Shown here: positions 62,049 to 64,000 of the stretch, piece after piece
How the letters are laid out: each line of letters begins with the position of its first letter
Numbering within the stretch: position 1 is the stretch's first letter
NCBI RefSeq assembly: GCF_008087625.1
Contig: NZ_CP042997.1
Location: 558,001 to 622,000 of the forward strand
Direction of reading: 5' to 3'
Origin: Aquisphaera giovannonii
GTDB lineage: Bacteria > Planctomycetota > Planctomycetia > Isosphaerales > Isosphaeraceae
Length of the DNA: 64,000 nt
Notes under the pieces: generated by a model
The model's database searches: none
Seen by the model: only the letters and a program-made list of their open reading frames with translations
Told to the model about the DNA's origin: nothing
Program-made: the position numbers and the translations under genes

Positions 62049-64000
62049 ATGTTCGAGAGTCACCGCGGTCTGATCCGCCGTCGTCCTTCGTCCGCGCGGG
62101 GCCGTCGCCGGGGTGTGGCGGTGGAGCGGCTGGAGCGTCGCGAGTTGCTGGCGACGTTCCTGGTCCAGAACGTCAACGACGACCTGAACTCCGGGTCGCT
62201 GCGGTGGGCGCTGACGCAGGCGCAGGCGGATTCCGACCCGACGAGCCTCATCAAGTTCCAGATCGGCGGCGCCGGGGTGAAGACGATCCCGCTGGGGTCC
62301 CCCCTGCCGACGGTCTCGCACCCGACGACGATCGACGGGACCAGCCAGGGGGCCTACGCCGGGACGCCGCTGGTCGAGCTCGACGCCTCGGCCCTGAAGT
62401 CGACCGACGCGGCGCTGACGGTCACGGCCGGGGGCTCCACGGTCAAGGCCCTGGCTATCAACGGCTGCCCGGGGACGGCGATCCTGCTGGACCAGGGGGG
62501 CGGCAACGTCGTCGCCGCCTGCACCATCGGGACCACGGCCGACGGGTCCGCGGCCAAGGCCAACGGCGTGGGCATCGCGATCGCGAACAGCTCGAACAAC
62601 ACCATCGGCGGCACCGCGGCGGGCGCCGGCAACGTCATCGCCGGCAACACGGGCGACGGCATCCGGGCGACCGCCGCCGGGGCGACGGGCGAGGTGATCC
62701 AGGGGAACCTCATCGGCGTCAGCCGCGTCGCCGCCCAGGCGGGGCTGAGCCTCGGCGCGGGCTTCGACGGGCTGCAATTCAACGACACGATCGGCTGGGT
62801 CCCGCCGGAGCCCCGCGTCGCCGTCGGGAATTCCCTGGTCATGGAGACGGTCAACACGACCCTCCGGATCAGCAACCGGGACGGGACGACGGTCTCCACC
62901 ACGGACATGAGCGCCTTCTTCCCCAACGCCGTGGCCGATGACCTGATCCCCCAGGGGGTCTTCTACGACGAGATCGCCGGCCGATTCGTCGTGTTCGCCA
63001 TGGAGACCAACAGCAGCGCGTCGACCTCGTTCCTCGACGTGGCCTTCTCGGACGCGGGCAACGAGTCGAGCTTCTCGGCGAAGTATCGCATCAGCGTGAA
63101 GTCGGGCAGCGACCTGGCCTTCGAGCCCAAATTCGGCTACAACGCGGACGCCGTGGCCCTCTCGTTCAACATGTACACCGGCGGCACGACCTACGCGGGC
63201 GTCCAGCTCCTGTCGATCGCGACCTCGTCGATCGGGGCGGCCTCGCTCACCACGGCGACGGTCAGCCGGCCCGACGACTACACGCTCATCCCGGCCTCGA
63301 TGCACGGGGCGACGGCCGGCCAGCCGATGTACTTCGTCGAGGCCGATCCCCAGACGTCGAGCTCCAACAAGGTCCACGTCCTCGCCTGGGCGAACCCGCT
63401 CAACGCCTCGTCGGCGTTCACGGACAGCGTCGTCACGGTGGCCGCCTACAGCAGCCCGCCGGACGCGAGCCAGGCCGGGAGCGGCAGCCTGATCTACACC
63501 AGCGACGCCTACATCCAGAGCGTCGCATGGAGGGACAACCGGCTGGTGGCGACCCAGACGATCGCCAGCGGGGGCGTCGCGGCCGCCCGCTGGTACGAGT
63601 TCTCCACCGACGCGAGCACCCCCTCGGCCACGCCGACCCTGGCGCAGTCGGGGACGGTCACCCGGCCGGGAGGTGCCGCCGTCTACTACCCGGCGATGGA
63701 TATCGACGCCGCGGGCGACCTCGGCATGACGTTCATGTCGTCGTCCTCGACGGAGTACATGTCCATGTACGTGACCGGCCAGGTCGTCGGGGCCACCGCC
63801 GGGTCGATGCTCGCGCCGACGCTGGCGCGGGCCGGGCAGGCCCCGTACACGCCGTTCGACCCCGCGCCCTACGCCGCCGGCTACAACTCGTCGATCACGC
63901 TGGACCCGGCCGGCGGCACGTTCTGGGCGGCGAGCGAGTACGCCGTCCCGGCCCAGGACGGCGCCAACTGGGGGACCTGGATCCAGGGCTTCAGCCTGAG
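62049..64000 (+). CDS. Giant surface protein with LERRELLA motif, 3' end outside window
   Basis: Starts at ATG 62049 (GAGGGG upstream) and is open at the window edge (650 codons seen). The N-terminus MFESHRGLIRRRPSSARGRR is basic, followed by VERLERRELLATFLVQNVN. The ERLERRELLA stretch (about 25-34) is the LEPR-XLL type motif found at the start of large planctomycete extracellular proteins. Then come a CSLREA/beta-helix-like part (DDLNSGSLRWALTQAQADSD, NTIGGTAAGAGNVIAGNTGD, GIRATAAGATGEVIQGNLIG), and a beta-propeller-like domain from about residue 240 (EPRVAVGNSLVMETVNTTLR and on). It is probably a secreted adhesin or surface-layer-associated protein. The function is not readable. Confidence 0.85.
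   Translation, partial: MFESHRGLIRRRPSSARGRRRGVAVERLERRELLATFLVQNVNDDLNSGSLRWALTQAQADSDPTSLIKFQIGGAGVKTIPLGSPLPTVSHPTTIDGTSQGAYAGTPLVELDASALKSTDAALTVTAGGSTVKALAINGCPGTAILLDQGGGNVVAACTIGTTADGSAAKANGVGIAIANSSNNTIGGTAAGAGNVIAGNTGDGIRATAAGATGEVIQGNLIGVSRVAAQAGLSLGAGFDGLQFNDTIGWVPPEPRVAVGNSLVMETVNTTLRISNRDGTTVSTTDMSAFFPNAVADDLIPQGVFYDEIAGRFVVFAMETNSSASTSFLDVAFSDAGNESSFSAKYRISVKSGSDLAFEPKFGYNADAVALSFNMYTGGTTYAGVQLLSIATSSIGAASLTTATVSRPDDYTLIPASMHGATAGQPMYFVEADPQTSSSNKVHVLAWANPLNASSAFTDSVVTVAAYSSPPDASQAGSGSLIYTSDAYIQSVAWRDNRLVATQTIASGGVAAARWYEFSTDASTPSATPTLAQSGTVTRPGGAAVYYPAMDIDAAGDLGMTFMSSSSTEYMSMYVTGQVVGATAGSMLAPTLARAGQAPYTPFDPAPYAAGYNSSITLDPAGGTFWAASEYAVPAQDGANWGTWIQGFSL

Overview
The window looks like a chromosomal segment of a high-GC planctomycete, most probably of the Isosphaeraceae type. 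That is inferred from gene content, not from a marker gene. The signs are an ECF sigma factor next to a giant TPR serine/threonine kinase, two ECF sigma factors fused through a membrane helix to carboxypeptidase-regulatory-like domains, a very large surface protein with an N-terminal LERRELLA motif, Uma2 endonuclease and HicBA/VapBC modules, DUF1579 and DUF4240 proteins, and many intergenic palindromic repeats. I saw no rRNA, tRNA or CRISPR array.

Layout. 0-5.2 kb: two arabinose-releasing glycosidases (GH127, cut by the window edge, and GH51) and a zinc-ribbon protein. 5.3-6.84 kb: a complete ISKra4-family insertion sequence with matching ends, a 9-bp target duplication and a -1 frameshift signal. 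7-13 kb: small accessory genes, three of them frameshifted, around a sigma/carboxypeptidase-regulatory fusion. 13-20 kb: ECF sigma factor and a 2119-residue kinase. 20.9-23.7 kb: a three-gene operon of a TIGR04222-like membrane protein with a Cys/Gly tail, a DUF692 (MNIO) enzyme and its partner protein; the partner gene carries an in-frame palindromic repeat. 24-30 kb: PHA-granule-type protein, gluconokinase, asparagine synthetase, Lon. 30.6-34.2 kb: an EAD1-trypsin-like conflict-system protease facing a second EAD1-like reading frame, then a copper amine oxidase. 34-39 kb: ExoIII, an acyltransferase, Uma2 and a beta-helix protein. 39-43 kb: VapBC, a second sigma fusion and HicBA. 43-46 kb: metY-metX. 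46.1-48.2 kb: an AhpD-like gene whose second active-site Cys codon is TGA, followed by a SECIS-like hairpin, and an APC permease. 48.5-59 kb: small secreted and housekeeping genes (DUF4097, DUF1579, ketopantoate reductase, thioredoxin, bestrophin, GlgC, alkaline phosphatase). 59.3-61.3 kb: an AAA ATPase with a 117-bp tandem duplication and a frameshifted partner. 62 kb to the end: a giant surface protein, open at the window edge.

The strongest unusual items are the probable selenoprotein at 46.1-46.7 kb and the MNIO operon at 21-23.7 kb. Next come the EAD1 protease locus, the decaying ATPase module, and at least six families of dispersed palindromic repeats, one of which has become coding sequence. 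Start sites were chosen from ribosome-binding sites and family N-termini; functions rest on motif recognition by eye, without database searches.
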